Positions 10,269 through 19,448 are shown, numbered from the stretch's first letter. The stretch is 64,000 bases of DNA from Paenibacillus sp. HGH0039 (GCF_000411255.1 NZ_KE150413.1:285131-349130), one strand, 5' to 3'. Numbers and translations are program-made. Notes: generated from the sequence alone by a model not told the origin.

Positions 10269-11438
10269 ATGAAAAAGAACGGACATAAAGTATTGATTCT
10301 CTCGGGAAGCTATGGAGACGGGCATAAACAGGCGGCGGAAGCGATCCGCCGCGAGATCGCTCAGAGGTATCCGGGAGCGGAGACGGTCCTGCTCGATTTT
10401 ATGGAGTGGACGCATCCCTTCATGAACTCCATCGGGCGGTACATGTTTTTGAAAGGACTCCAGACGTTCCCGTCGGCATACGGATATGTATACAATAAAA
10501 CGAGAGAAGCCAACTTTTTCTCGTACATTTTGAAACAGTTCAACCGGTTCGGCTTAGGCCGCATGATGAAGCTGCTCCGTGAAGTGGAGCCGACGGTGGT
10601 CGTGTCCACCTTCCCTCCGGCTGCGGGAGCGATGTCCGCCGTACGGGCTTACGGGCTGTACGATGTGCCTACGGCCACGGTCATTACGGACCATACGGAC
10701 CACAGTTACTGGGTTTACCCGGAGACCGACAAGTACCTGGTCGGTTCCGACACCGTCCGGGACGGCCTGATCCAGGCGGGTGTGCCCGCGGGGCGCATCG
10801 AAGTAACGGGCATTCCGATCCGGCCGGAGTTCCAGGGCACCTACGAGAGCGCCCAGACACGCCGCCTGCTCGGACTCGACCCCGAGCTGCCGACGATCCT
10901 GTTCATGGGAGGAGGCTGCGGGATGATGGGCGGCGAGCTGGCGAACAGGCTCGAAGCCTTCGAGGCGCTGCCGGTCCGGACGCAGTTGGTCGTCGTGTGC
11001 GGGAACAACGAGAAGCTCCGCGCGCAGATTACGGAGCTGGCGGCTCATTCCCGCCATCGGATTCTCGCTACCGGTTACGTGAACAACGTACACGAATGGA
11101 TGGCCGCGGCGGATATACTCGTTACGAAGCCGGGGGGCCTTACCATCTCGGAAGCGATGGCCATGAAGCTGCCGATCGTGATCTACAAGTCCCTTCCGGG
11201 ACAAGAAGAGGACAATGCCCGTTTCCTTCTGCAGGCGGGAATCGCCGTAAAAGCGAAGAACATGAACGATTTGATCGGACAGTTGGGTATTCTGCTGAGA
11301 AGTCCGTCGCTGCTGTATACCATGCGGGAGAACCTGGGCAGAACGCGCCGGTCCAACGCATCGGCCGAAGCGGTGCGAATCGTGTTGGAAACCCGCAGCG
11401 AACGGCGCTATGCGGCGGCTTTACAAGAAATTTGGTAA
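10269..11438 (+). CDS. MGDG-synthase/UgtP-like glycosyltransferase (GT28), copy 1
   Basis: A 389-residue GT-B enzyme. The N-terminal MGDG-synthase domain opens with VLILSGSYGDGHKQAAEAI and carries VVSTFPPAAGAMSAV and TVITDHTDHSYW. The C-terminal donor domain has ILFMGGGCGMMGG, TGYVNNVHEWMAAADIL and the UDP-sugar motif TKPGGLTISEAMAM. Relatives glucosylate diacylglycerol to glycolipids used as lipoteichoic acid anchors. The ATG at 10269 is preferred to an upstream in-frame TTG because GAAAGGG lies 9 nt before it. First of four genes reading the same way, followed by a homologue about 60 nt downstream. Confidence 0.88.
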   Translation: MKKNGHKVLILSGSYGDGHKQAAEAIRREIAQRYPGAETVLLDFMEWTHPFMNSIGRYMFLKGLQTFPSAYGYVYNKTREANFFSYILKQFNRFGLGRMMKLLREVEPTVVVSTFPPAAGAMSAVRAYGLYDVPTATVITDHTDHSYWVYPETDKYLVGSDTVRDGLIQAGVPAGRIEVTGIPIRPEFQGTYESAQTRRLLGLDPELPTILFMGGGCGMMGGELANRLEAFEALPVRTQLVVVCGNNEKLRAQITELAAHSRHRILATGYVNNVHEWMAAADILVTKPGGLTISEAMAMKLPIVIYKSLPGQEEDNARFLLQAGIAVKAKNMNDLIGQLGILLRSPSLLYTMRENLGRTRRSNASAEAVRIVLETRSERRYAAALQEIW

Positions 11439-11502
11439 AAGCGACAATAATGTTTATGCAAACTTCGTATAATAACCCTATTCCATAACAGGAAGCGTGG
11501 TT

Positions 11503-12651
11503 ATGCCCATGAACCCCGATGCGAAAATACTTATCCTCTATGCCAGTTACGGAGACGGCCATCTGCAAGTATCCCGGGCCCTGCGGCAGAGCTTTGAAAC
11601 TCAAGGCGTCAGCAACGTAGAGCTTGTGGACTTGTTCGCTCAGGCGCATCCCTGGTTCAATTCCTTCACCCGCTTCGTGTATCTGAAAACATCTTCCATC
11701 GGCCTGTACGGCCTCAGCTACTACCTGACGCAAGATATGCGGGCGGACGCCCTGCTTTCCAGATGGCTTCACTCCCTGGGAGACCGCAAGCTCCGCCAAA
11801 TGATCCGCGAGCATCAGCCGGCGGCGGTGGTGAACACTTTCCCCCTCAAGGGGATGCCGGATACGGGACCGCACTGCGGGGAGACGATTCCGACTTTCTC
11901 GATCGTGACGGACTACGATCTTCATTCCCGATGGATTCACCCGGATGTACAGCATTATTTCGTTCCTTCGGAGGAACTGAAAACGCTGCTGGTCGCGAAG
12001 GGCGTACCGGCGGATAACATCAAAGTCAGCGGCATCCCTCTGCGGCCTTCCTTTCAGACCGCAGGAGACGGGAACGCCGCGTTAACAAGCGGAGAGGCCG
12101 AACAGGCGGCTCCCTTTGTGCTTATGATGGCCGGTGCGTACGGCGTGCTGAGGGGTCTGCGCGGGCTCTGCGCCAAACTCCTCCGGGACGTTCCGGACGT
12201 GAGAATCGTTCTCGTATGCGGCCGCAATGAGCGCCTGAAGCGGTATTTTGAAACGGCTTTCGCCGGACAGGAGCGCGTGTGCGTGCACGGTTTTGTGGAG
12301 GACATCCACCGGCTGATGGCGGCTTCCGCCTGCATGATTACGAAAGCGGGCGGAGTTACTTTGTCCGAGGCGCTTGCGCTGGATGTTCCCGTTATCGTTT
12401 ACCGCCCGTTTTTGGGCCAGGAGAAAGAAAACGCCGATTATTTCGTGAAAAAGGGCGCGGCGCTGGCCGCTTTTAACCCGGATGAGCTTGTCCGGCAGGT
12501 CGGACGGGTTATGCGCGGAGAATGGCCGCCGGAGTCGGCCCGCACGTCCGCCCGCAATCTGCACAAAAAAAATGCGGGCCAGACGATTGTCTCGCATATT
12601 CTAGAAGAGATCGGGCATCATCCTGCCCGCAGCAGCGAACAAGCGAGGTGA
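11503..12651 (+). CDS. MGDG-synthase/UgtP-like glycosyltransferase (GT28), copy 2
   Basis: A 382-residue paralogue of the preceding gene. It shares ILILYASYGDGHLQVSRAL at the N-terminus, FSIVTDYDLHSRWIHP in the middle and the donor loop TKAGGVTLSEALAL near the C-terminus. The G-rich strand is altered (MMAGAYGVLRG instead of GGGCGMMGG), so the two copies may differ in acceptor or in processivity. ATG at 11503 has AGGAAG 7 nt upstream; a GTG two codons earlier is too close to that site. It ends 5 nt before the MFS gene. Confidence 0.87.
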   Translation: MPMNPDAKILILYASYGDGHLQVSRALRQSFETQGVSNVELVDLFAQAHPWFNSFTRFVYLKTSSIGLYGLSYYLTQDMRADALLSRWLHSLGDRKLRQMIREHQPAAVVNTFPLKGMPDTGPHCGETIPTFSIVTDYDLHSRWIHPDVQHYFVPSEELKTLLVAKGVPADNIKVSGIPLRPSFQTAGDGNAALTSGEAEQAAPFVLMMAGAYGVLRGLRGLCAKLLRDVPDVRIVLVCGRNERLKRYFETAFAGQERVCVHGFVEDIHRLMAASACMITKAGGVTLSEALALDVPVIVYRPFLGQEKENADYFVKKGAALAAFNPDELVRQVGRVMRGEWPPESARTSARNLHKKNAGQTIVSHILEEIGHHPARSSEQAR

Positions 12652-12656
12652 GAACG

Positions 12657-13871
12657 ATGGATGAGAACAAACAGCGCCGGCTTTCCGCCCGATTAATCGG
12701 GTACGCATTCATTCTATTTGTCGTGGAATTCGTCCGGGGCGCTTACCTGCTGTCTTATTTGCCCGTATATGCGGCGAATGTTCTTCATTATCCCGTGACG
12801 GTTGTCGGACTGGCGATTTCCATTCACTATGTAGTCGATATGATTGTAAAAGGGCTGGCTGGGCTTCTTCTCGACCGGTTTCCCGCCCGGGTTATCGTCG
12901 GCGGAGGGATGTTCTTCTCTCTGATCGGGCTTATTCTGCTGCAGGGACCGCACAACGTGTTTATTTTTCTCCTGTCGGCGGCTTTGTTCGGGGTCGGAAT
13001 TTCCCCGATCTGGCTCGTTTGTCTGAGCCGTATAACGGCCGAACAGCGCGCTTTTCAAATGGGGGTCCTGTATACCGTCTGGCTCACCGGACTCGGTGCC
13101 GGCCCCGTCGTTATCAATTTTGTGCTGGATTACAGTCTGTCGGTCACGTATTTTATCCTGCTCGGACTGTGGGGGCTGGGCTGTCTGCTTTCTATGGGAA
13201 TGGGGGGCAGGGCGGAAGGAACGCGGAGGAAAACCGTCACGTGGAAAGTTCAGGCGGGCGTACTCAAAAAACAGCTCGGTGCAGCGAAACCGCTCCTGCC
13301 TCCGATGATGCTGCAGACTCTTGCGGCGGGTCTGCTTGTCCCTGTTCTTCCGGGGTTCGCCTCCGGAGTCATGGGCCTGCAGTATGCGCAATATTCCATG
13401 GTTCTGCTGGCCGGCGGGCTGTGCACGGTCATTTGTTTAATGCCGATGGGAAAACTCTCCGACCGCTTCGGGCTCCGCGGATTTCTGATCCTCGGGTTTG
13501 CGTTTCTGGCGGCGGCCTTGTATGTCATGACGTTTATAAAAGAACTGGAGTTTGCGCTGCTGACGGCTGCGCTGCTTGGCATTTCCTACGCCTGCGTGCT
13601 GCCGGCCTGGAATGCGCTGATGGCTCTCTACGTTCCCAAAGGGCACCAGGAGATGGGCTGGGGGACGCTTTCCAGTGTCGAAGGACTTGGCGCTTTTATA
13701 GGGCCGGTTCTCGGGGGCTGGCTGGCCGACCGGTACAGCGAGGTTTTCGTGATTTCGGCAAGCGCGGTCCTGCTGGGAGCCATCGCTCTGTGGTACATAC
13801 TAGTACCGCTTCAGCCTTCAGTTAAGACAGACGGCAAAGCCGCCGTAAAGGGGGTGACCTACCGTGGTTGA
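12657..13871 (+). CDS. Major facilitator superfamily transporter, possible glycolipid flippase
   Basis: A 404-residue protein with about 12 hydrophobic spans and MFS loop signatures (LLLDRFPARVIVGGG between spans 2 and 3; GKLSDRFGLRGFL in the second half). The start ATG lies 5 nt after the preceding stop with GAGGTGA ahead of it. It follows two UgtP-like enzymes, the same partnership as Staphylococcus aureus ypfP-ltaA, where LtaA flips the diglucosyl lipid. Length is close to LtaA. A lipid-linked sugar flippase is therefore a good inference; a drug or sugar exporter is the alternative. Confidence 0.82.
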   Translation: MDENKQRRLSARLIGYAFILFVVEFVRGAYLLSYLPVYAANVLHYPVTVVGLAISIHYVVDMIVKGLAGLLLDRFPARVIVGGGMFFSLIGLILLQGPHNVFIFLLSAALFGVGISPIWLVCLSRITAEQRAFQMGVLYTVWLTGLGAGPVVINFVLDYSLSVTYFILLGLWGLGCLLSMGMGGRAEGTRRKTVTWKVQAGVLKKQLGAAKPLLPPMMLQTLAAGLLVPVLPGFASGVMGLQYAQYSMVLLAGGLCTVICLMPMGKLSDRFGLRGFLILGFAFLAAALYVMTFIKELEFALLTAALLGISYACVLPAWNALMALYVPKGHQEMGWGTLSSVEGLGAFIGPVLGGWLADRYSEVFVISASAVLLGAIALWYILVPLQPSVKTDGKAAVKGVTYRG

Positions 13872-15540
13872 AGGAATGATCTGGATGGTCTTTATTTTTT
13901 ACCTTGTCTACACACTTGTGCCTACCTTCCTGATCCGGCGCCTCGGATACGGCGTGTTTAAAAGCAGAACCGAGAGCCCGTGCGCCGCATTGACTTTTGA
14001 CGACGGCCCCGATCCGCAGTATACGCCGCAGCTGCTGGATCTGCTTGCCCGGAAAGGCACGAGAGCCACTTTTTTCGTGCTGGGCGCCAAGGCGGAGCAT
14101 TACCCGGATCTGATCCGGCGTATGCACGAGGAAGGGCATCTGGTCGGGCTGCATAACTATATGCACCATTCCAATGCTCTCATGACACCCTGGAAGGTGC
14201 GCCGCACCTTGGAACATTCGGCAGACGTGATCGAACGCATTACCGGGATACGGCCGGTTCATTACCGTCCCCCGTGGGGCGTTTTCAACGTGTTCGACTT
14301 TTTGCTGATCCGCAAATTCCGTATCGTCTTGTGGTCCATGGCCGCTTTTGACTGGCGCAGCAGAGGGGGGACCGACAAGATCAAACGGAAGCTGATCGGC
14401 AAAGTGAAAGACGGCGCCGTCATTCTCCTGCACGACAGCGGCGACACACTGGGCGCGAACCCCGACGCGCCGGGTTATATGATCGAGGCACTCGCGGATG
14501 TGCTGGAGGATGCCCGCCGGCGGGGCATCTGTTTTGCGCGTATTGACGAGCATCTCCCGGGCCGGAAGCTTCCGGAACGGCTCGTCCGCCGCGGCGCGGA
14601 GAAGCGGACCGCTCTGCCGGCAGCGTCCTCGCCGGGCGCTCAGGCATCGCAGGCTGCAGGCGATGCAGCGACGAGCGCGCAGGCGGCCGGAGAGGCGGCT
14701 GCCGCGCATGGCTCAGCCGCAGGCGAAGCGGCTGCGACCGTGCAGGACCCGCAGGCTGCCGATGAGGCGGCGGCCATGCACAGCTCGCGGGCCGAGAGCG
14801 CGCAGCTCCCACAGCCCGTGATGGAAGCGGCGCCCACCCTTGAAGCGCCGCAAAGCCAGCCGCCTCCGCCGCCGGAGAAGCACCGGGGCCTGGCCCTGCG
14901 CGCTTGGATGCTGTGGGAGCGGCTGTTCCACCGGCTGTACCGGGTACAGCCCGGAGATCCCGAGCACCGCTTCCTCCACTACCGCATCCGGACGTACCAC
15001 GGGCAGGAGCTGATTCTCGAGGACGGGGAGATCATTCGCCCGGGCGACAAAGTGGCGGAGCTTCATCTCGACAACGAATGGCTGCGCCGGGCCGGATCGC
15101 AAAGCTCCTCCATGATGAAGCTGGCCGTGCAGATGATCCGGGCCATGGGTCATTCCATGCCCAGACTGGCGCACCGCCTGCTGACGGACCCGGCCCTTGC
15201 CGATCTTAAGGGCGTGTATGGCATCTCCATGATCCACCGCGGCACCAGGCAGTTCGGATTTACCGTCCTGCCGCTGCATAACCGCCTGTGGCGCTGGTCC
15301 TCGACGCTGTACCTGCGTGTTCTGCTCGGGATGCTTCACCCCGGAGGATTCGGACGCCTGCAGGAGAACACGGCCCGGCTGAATCCGCGCATTATCGCGA
15401 TGTCGGTCAGCCAGATGAAGAAACGTTATGCTCCCGGATTGAACGCGGCAGAGCCTTCCTCCGGCGCCTATTACCCGGAGGAAGCTTACGGTGCGGTTCT
15501 TCAAGAACTTCCGGAAGGAGTGGCGGGAAAAGGCGGGTAA
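13864..15540 (+). CDS. Polysaccharide deacetylase fused to a second, YkoP-like domain
   Basis: A 558-residue protein. One membrane anchor at residues 5-22, then a NodB homology domain with catalytic TFDDGPDPQYT (about 43-53), metal-binding HNYMHHS near 100, RPPWGVFN and VILLHDSGD. It should remove acetyl groups from an extracellular polysaccharide or peptidoglycan. Residues of about 250-345 are an Ala/Gln/Glu-rich low-complexity linker. The C-terminal 200 residues (WERLFHRLYRV ... LHLDNEWLRR ... GFGRLQENTARLNPR) resemble the YkoP-type domain of bacilli, of unknown role. GTG start behind GGGGGTG, overlapping the MFS gene by 8 nt, so it is co-transcribed with it. Confidence 0.85.
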   Translation: MVEGMIWMVFIFYLVYTLVPTFLIRRLGYGVFKSRTESPCAALTFDDGPDPQYTPQLLDLLARKGTRATFFVLGAKAEHYPDLIRRMHEEGHLVGLHNYMHHSNALMTPWKVRRTLEHSADVIERITGIRPVHYRPPWGVFNVFDFLLIRKFRIVLWSMAAFDWRSRGGTDKIKRKLIGKVKDGAVILLHDSGDTLGANPDAPGYMIEALADVLEDARRRGICFARIDEHLPGRKLPERLVRRGAEKRTALPAASSPGAQASQAAGDAATSAQAAGEAAAAHGSAAGEAAATVQDPQAADEAAAMHSSRAESAQLPQPVMEAAPTLEAPQSQPPPPPEKHRGLALRAWMLWERLFHRLYRVQPGDPEHRFLHYRIRTYHGQELILEDGEIIRPGDKVAELHLDNEWLRRAGSQSSSMMKLAVQMIRAMGHSMPRLAHRLLTDPALADLKGVYGISMIHRGTRQFGFTVLPLHNRLWRWSSTLYLRVLLGMLHPGGFGRLQENTARLNPRIIAMSVSQMKKRYAPGLNAAEPSSGAYYPEEAYGAVLQELPEGVAGKGG

Positions 15541-15628
15541 TTCCGGGAGTCCGGGGATTGCCTGCCTGCTTTTGTTCCGGCAACTTGATGCAAGCGCCTT
15601 TTTCTAGTAATCTGGAGGAATCAACAGG

Positions 15629-16531
15629 GTGCACGGAAGAGGTGCGGAAGTGAAGAACAGCAGCATAGAAGTGGTCAAGGTGCTGAATAACAATGTGATC
15701 ATTGCAGCGCATCCCGTCTATCGAGAAGTTGTGGTGATCGGCAAAGGCATCGGGTTTAACCGGAAGGCCAAAGATCTCATTCCTTCGGAAGCGGTTGAGA
15801 AGCTGTTCATTTTGACCAATGAAAAAGAAAAAGAACAATACCAGCAGCTGATTCCCCAAATCGACGAGAAGCTGATCGAGGTCATGAACGAGGTGATTTT
15901 GTATATCTCGGAGCATGCCGGGGCGCCGCTGAACGAACATATTCATATTGCCCTGACGGACCATATCGCGTTTGCGATTAAACGGCTGGAGCAGGGCATC
16001 GTGCTGCAGAATCCGTTTCTGCTCGAAACCCGTGAGCTCTATCCCCAGGAATACGCTATAGCCGACTATGTCATCCGTACGATTAACGATAAAATGAACG
16101 TGCATCTGCCGCCGGCGGAGGTCGGTTTCGTAACGCTTCATATTCATGGCGCGATCACGAACCGGCCGGTATCGGAGGTCAATGAATACTCCCGCCTGAT
16201 CGGCGAGCTCATTAGCCTGATCGAACGGCAAATGCATATTACGATCGACCGCAGGACCATCGCGTACTCCCGGCTTCTGCGTCATCTCCGTTTTGCCATC
16301 GAACGGGTGAAGCGCAAAGAATCGGTTCACGAGCCGGACAAGCTCGGCGAACTGCTTAAGCAGCAGTACCCGGAGATTTACACTATCGCCTGGACTTTGA
16401 TGAAAGTCATGCAGCGCCGGCTGCGGCAGCCGGTTTACGAAGCGGAGGCCGTTTACCTGACCATGCATCTGATCCGCCTGATGCAGAAAGACGATTCCCT
16501 GGAGAAGGAAAAACCTGCAGGAGACAGTTGA
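15629..16531 (+). CDS. glcT: PTS-regulated transcription antiterminator GlcT
   Basis: A 300-residue BglG-family antiterminator. An RNA-binding CAT domain (about 8-65: VVKVLNNNVIIA, VVVIGKGIGFNRKAKD) is followed by two PTS regulation domains with conserved histidines in NEHIHIALTDH and LHIHGAI, and in the second PRD. GlcT binds the RAT element of ptsG mRNA and prevents termination when glucose is present; it is controlled by phosphorylation from EII(Glc) and HPr. The start is GTG 15629 with GGAGGA upstream, or GTG 15650 with GGAAGAGG. Normally glcT sits directly before ptsG; here about 6.7 kb of other genes separate them. Confidence 0.93.
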   Translation: MHGRGAEVKNSSIEVVKVLNNNVIIAAHPVYREVVVIGKGIGFNRKAKDLIPSEAVEKLFILTNEKEKEQYQQLIPQIDEKLIEVMNEVILYISEHAGAPLNEHIHIALTDHIAFAIKRLEQGIVLQNPFLLETRELYPQEYAIADYVIRTINDKMNVHLPPAEVGFVTLHIHGAITNRPVSEVNEYSRLIGELISLIERQMHITIDRRTIAYSRLLRHLRFAIERVKRKESVHEPDKLGELLKQQYPEIYTIAWTLMKVMQRRLRQPVYEAEAVYLTMHLIRLMQKDDSLEKEKPAGDS

Positions 16532-16589
16532 TTCCCGAAGCGCCTGCATTTTAAGGCCAAATTGTTTTCCCTAAAAGACCGGAGTTATT

Positions 16590-16628
16590 AAAACGGGTTG
16601 GCGCGGCTGCGTGCGGCCTGTTTTTTTT
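16590..16628 (+). terminator. Terminator of glcT
   Basis: AAAACGGGTTG pairs with CGGCCTGTTTT (G-U pairs included) and is followed by eight T. Confidence 0.75.
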
Positions 16629-16655
16629 GCGGTCATTTTTATTTGAAAAACAGTC

Positions 16656-16684
16656 TTGACCGATCTGGGCTATAGTGATAATAT
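16656..16684 (+). promoter_or_regulatory. Probable promoter of the first sulfonate-type ABC operon
   Basis: TTGACC, 17-nt spacer, TAATAT. An inverted repeat ATCCTAT-N4-ATAGTAT (16692-16709, one mismatch) lies near the transcription start and could be an operator. Confidence 0.55.
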
Positions 16685-16751
16685 TTGTCTAATCCTATAA
16701 GAATAGTATGAAATAAAAACCACAATTGAAACCTGCTGACTAGTCAACTAG

Positions 16752-16804
16752 AAGCGCCTGCGATCCGGATGCGAGATATCGTCCGTACGGCATGCGCTTT
16801 TTTT
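16752..16804 (+). terminator. Leader terminator (possible attenuator) before the ABC operon
   Basis: AAGCGC-C-TGC pairs with GCA-T-GCGCTT, followed by seven T, only 32 nt before the ATPase start. It lies between promoter and first gene, so transcription must pass it. No known riboswitch class (S-box, T-box) was recognised in the leader. Confidence 0.6.
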
Positions 16805-16835
16805 GTTTTTGTCCTAAAACGAAGGGGGATGCACG

Positions 16836-17612
16836 ATGGGAAATCTGCTGCTCGAAGTCGGAAGGCTGAACAAGGCTTTTGAGACGAAGAAGGGGCTTGT
16901 CCATGCCTTGCACGATATCAATCTGGATATAAAAGAGGGCGAGTTTATAACGGTCATCGGCCCGAGCGGATGCGGAAAAAGCACATTGCTGAAAATCGTG
17001 GCGGGTCTGGATACCGATCACAACGGGAACGTCCGGCTTGGAGGCGAGGAAGTGACGGGGCCCGGCATTGATAAAGGGTTCATTTTTCAGGAACCGCGCC
17101 TGTTCCCGTGGCTGACGGTCGAGAAGAATATCGCGGCCGATCTTTCGCTCAAAGACCCGGAGGTACGCGCCAAGGTGGATAATCTGATCGAGCTGGTTAA
17201 GCTTCAGGGGTTCGAGAAGTCTTATCCGAGGGAGCTTTCGGGCGGGATGGCCCAGCGTGTTTCCATTGCCCGGGCCCTGCTCCGAAATCCGAAAATTTTG
17301 CTGCTGGATGAACCTTTCGGGGCGCTGGACGCTTTTACAAGAGCGCATATGCAGGAGGTGCTGCTCGATATCTGGCAGGCCAACCGGACGACTATGGTGT
17401 TCGTCACGCACGACATTGATGAAGCGATTTTCCTTGCGAACCGCGTTGTGATTCTCAAACCGCGCCCCGGGGCGATCCGGAATATCGTTCCGGTGGATCT
17501 GCCTTTTCCGAGGAAGAAAACGAGCACGTCGTTTCAGGAAATCCGCTACAAAATTTTAAACGAATTCGAGAAGCTGGATGAACTCGAGCTCGTTGAAAGC
17601 GCAGGAATCTGA
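16836..17612 (+). CDS. ABC transporter ATP-binding protein, SsuB/TauB type
   Basis: A 258-residue ATPase with Walker [10 protein letters not shown] (about 48-56), Q-loop [14 protein letters not shown], signature [15 protein letters not shown], Walker [14 protein letters not shown] and the H-loop THD. The PRLFPWLTV wording is typical of nitrate/sulfonate/taurine-class importers. GGGGGA ribosome site. First gene of a six-gene operon (ATPase, two permeases, binding protein, flavoprotein, ferredoxin). The substrate is likely a sulfonate or sulfate ester, but this is inference from class and context. Confidence 0.9.
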   Translation: MGNLLLEVGRLNKAFETKKGLVHALHDINLDIKEGEFITVIGPSGCGKSTLLKIVAGLDTDHNGNVRLGGEEVTGPGIDKGFIFQEPRLFPWLTVEKNIAADLSLKDPEVRAKVDNLIELVKLQGFEKSYPRELSGGMAQRVSIARALLRNPKILLLDEPFGALDAFTRAHMQEVLLDIWQANRTTMVFVTHDIDEAIFLANRVVILKPRPGAIRNIVPVDLPFPRKKTSTSFQEIRYKILNEFEKLDELELVESAGI

Positions 17613-17630
17613 CGAAGGAGGTGCAGTATC

Positions 17631-18503
17631 GTGAGCAAGCCTTCAAATCTGCTGCAAGGTACAGGCTCGACTTTATTGGCTGCTTCTCCTGAATCTGTCC
17701 CGGCCGATCCTGCTCCCACCGGCTCTTCCAAACGGAGGCGGCGGCTGGAATCGTTCTTGCTGGGAGCGATCGTGCCTGCGGCCGCGCTCATCTTGTGGCA
17801 GGTGCTGGGTGACGCGGGCTATATCTCCCGGCTGCTTTTTCCGACACCCTGGACCATCGCGAAGTCGCTTCGCAGTCTGCTGGAATCCGGCGCGCTTGCG
17901 GAGAATGTGGGCATAAGCATGCTGCGGGCAGCCGCAGGTTTTGCGCTCGGAGGAGGATTCGGTCTTCTGCTGGGCATGCTGGTCGGATTTTTCCGCAGAA
18001 CGGAGAAAGTGCTCGATCCCTCCGTGCAGATGATCCGGATGATTCCCCATCTGGCGATTGCGCCCTTATTCATTCTCTGGTTCGGATTCGGCGAGCCCTC
18101 GAAAGTACTGCTGATTGCCAAAGGGGCTTTTTTCCCGCTATATATCAATACCTTTCTGGGGATACGCGGCGCGGATAAAAAGTTGTTTGAAGTGACGAGG
18201 GTGCTGGGATTCAGCACGTATCAACAACTGGTGCGCCTTATTGTGCCGTCGGCGCTCCCGAACATTTTTCTCGGCATAAGAGTTTCGCTCGGCATCGCTT
18301 GGCTCGGACTGGTCGTCGCCGAATTGATGGGGGCTTCGTCCGGGCTCGGTTATCTGATGTCGGAAGCCCGGCAGTTCAACAAGACCGCCGTGGTGTATGT
18401 GGGCATTATCCTGTTTGCCGTGATCGGCAAGGCGGCGGATTCAGGGGTCCGGCTGCTGGAAAGGCGTCTTCTGCAATGGCAGGACAGCTACGGAGGCAAG
18501 TAA
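17631..18503 (+). CDS. ABC transporter permease, SsuC type (copy 1)
   Basis: A 290-residue inner-membrane permease of the BPD_transp_1 family with about six spans after a 40-residue Ser/Pro-rich N-terminal tail. The ATPase-coupling EAA-like loop is seen in LFEVTRVLGFSTYQQLVRLIVPSALPNI, and MIRMIPHLAIAPLFILWFGFG is characteristic of the SsuC/TauC group. GTG start with AAGGAGGTG upstream, 18 nt after the ATPase. It is followed by a paralogue, so the channel may be a heterodimer. Confidence 0.9.
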   Translation: MSKPSNLLQGTGSTLLAASPESVPADPAPTGSSKRRRRLESFLLGAIVPAAALILWQVLGDAGYISRLLFPTPWTIAKSLRSLLESGALAENVGISMLRAAAGFALGGGFGLLLGMLVGFFRRTEKVLDPSVQMIRMIPHLAIAPLFILWFGFGEPSKVLLIAKGAFFPLYINTFLGIRGADKKLFEVTRVLGFSTYQQLVRLIVPSALPNIFLGIRVSLGIAWLGLVVAELMGASSGLGYLMSEARQFNKTAVVYVGIILFAVIGKAADSGVRLLERRLLQWQDSYGGK

Positions 18504-18518
18504 AAGGAGGGAGAGACT

Positions 18519-19370
18519 ATGAACGGTGGCGGGGAAGCGCTTCGACGGCTCACCGGAACACATGAACAGCCCGGAAGCTTGCGCAAATACGGGCAAACGC
18601 TGCTGAAAGCCAAGACGGGCGATTTTGCCCTGGGTGCCGTTCTTCCGGTGCTTGTGCTCATAGTGTGGCAGGCGGCAGGCGACCTCGGCTGGATTTCGAC
18701 GTTTTTTCTGCCGACTCCGCTGATGATCGGCTCCGCACTCAAAGAACTGGCCGTGAGCGGCGAGCTGACGGAACATGTGGGAATTTCGCTGTGGAGGGCT
18801 ATGACGGGCTTCCTGCTCGGCGGCAGTCTCGGGCTGTTGTTCGGCTTGTTGACCGGGTACTTCCGCAAAGCCGAGCAATTGCTTGATCCGACGCTGCAGA
18901 TGATCCGGCTCGTGCCGCATCTGGCGGCGGCTCCGCTCATTATCCTCTGGTTCGGATTCGGAGAGACGTCCAAAACGCTCATTATCGCGAACGGAGCTTT
19001 CTTCCCGCTCTATGTCCACACTTACCTCGGCATCCGGAGTGTGGATAACAAACTGTTCGACGTAGCCAAAGTGCTGCGGTTCAGTCCGTACAAACAGCTG
19101 CTCCGGCTGATCATTCCCGCTTCCCTGCCCAACATCCTGCTCGGGCTGCGGCTTTCGCTGGCCGTTTCGTGGCTGGGACTCGTCGTAGCGGAGCTGATCG
19201 GCTCCCAATCGGGCATCGGCTTCCTGATCAACTTCGCGAAGCAGAATTCGGCGACGGAAATTATTTTCGTCGGAGTCATTCTGTTTGCGGTCGTCGGCAA
19301 GCTTGTGGATACGTTCGTCCGGCTGCTGGAGGCGAAGCTGCTGCAGTGGAGAGACAGTTTTGAAGGCTGA
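18519..19370 (+). CDS. ABC transporter permease, SsuC type (copy 2)
   Basis: A 283-residue paralogue of the preceding permease, collinear over its whole length: compare MIRLVPHLAAAPLIILWFGF and FDVAKVLRFSPYKQLLRLII with the same places in copy 1. The copies are well diverged, so the duplication is not recent. AAAGGAGGGAG ribosome site 15 nt after the previous stop. Two different permeases with one ATPase and one binding protein is unusual for SsuABC-type importers, which normally use a homodimer. Confidence 0.9.
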   Translation: MNGGGEALRRLTGTHEQPGSLRKYGQTLLKAKTGDFALGAVLPVLVLIVWQAAGDLGWISTFFLPTPLMIGSALKELAVSGELTEHVGISLWRAMTGFLLGGSLGLLFGLLTGYFRKAEQLLDPTLQMIRLVPHLAAAPLIILWFGFGETSKTLIIANGAFFPLYVHTYLGIRSVDNKLFDVAKVLRFSPYKQLLRLIIPASLPNILLGLRLSLAVSWLGLVVAELIGSQSGIGFLINFAKQNSATEIIFVGVILFAVVGKLVDTFVRLLEAKLLQWRDSFEG

Positions 19371-19448
19371 TAAGTGCCGTTTGGGCTTAAAGCCGGGCGG
19401 GGCGAAAAGCATGACGGAGAGGATTTCTACATACAGAGGGGGATAAGC

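Noticed and set aside
16685-16835. S-box (SAM) riboswitch or T-box before the ABC operon
   Set aside because: The conserved S-box and T-box core sequences were looked for and not found; only a generic leader with terminator remains.
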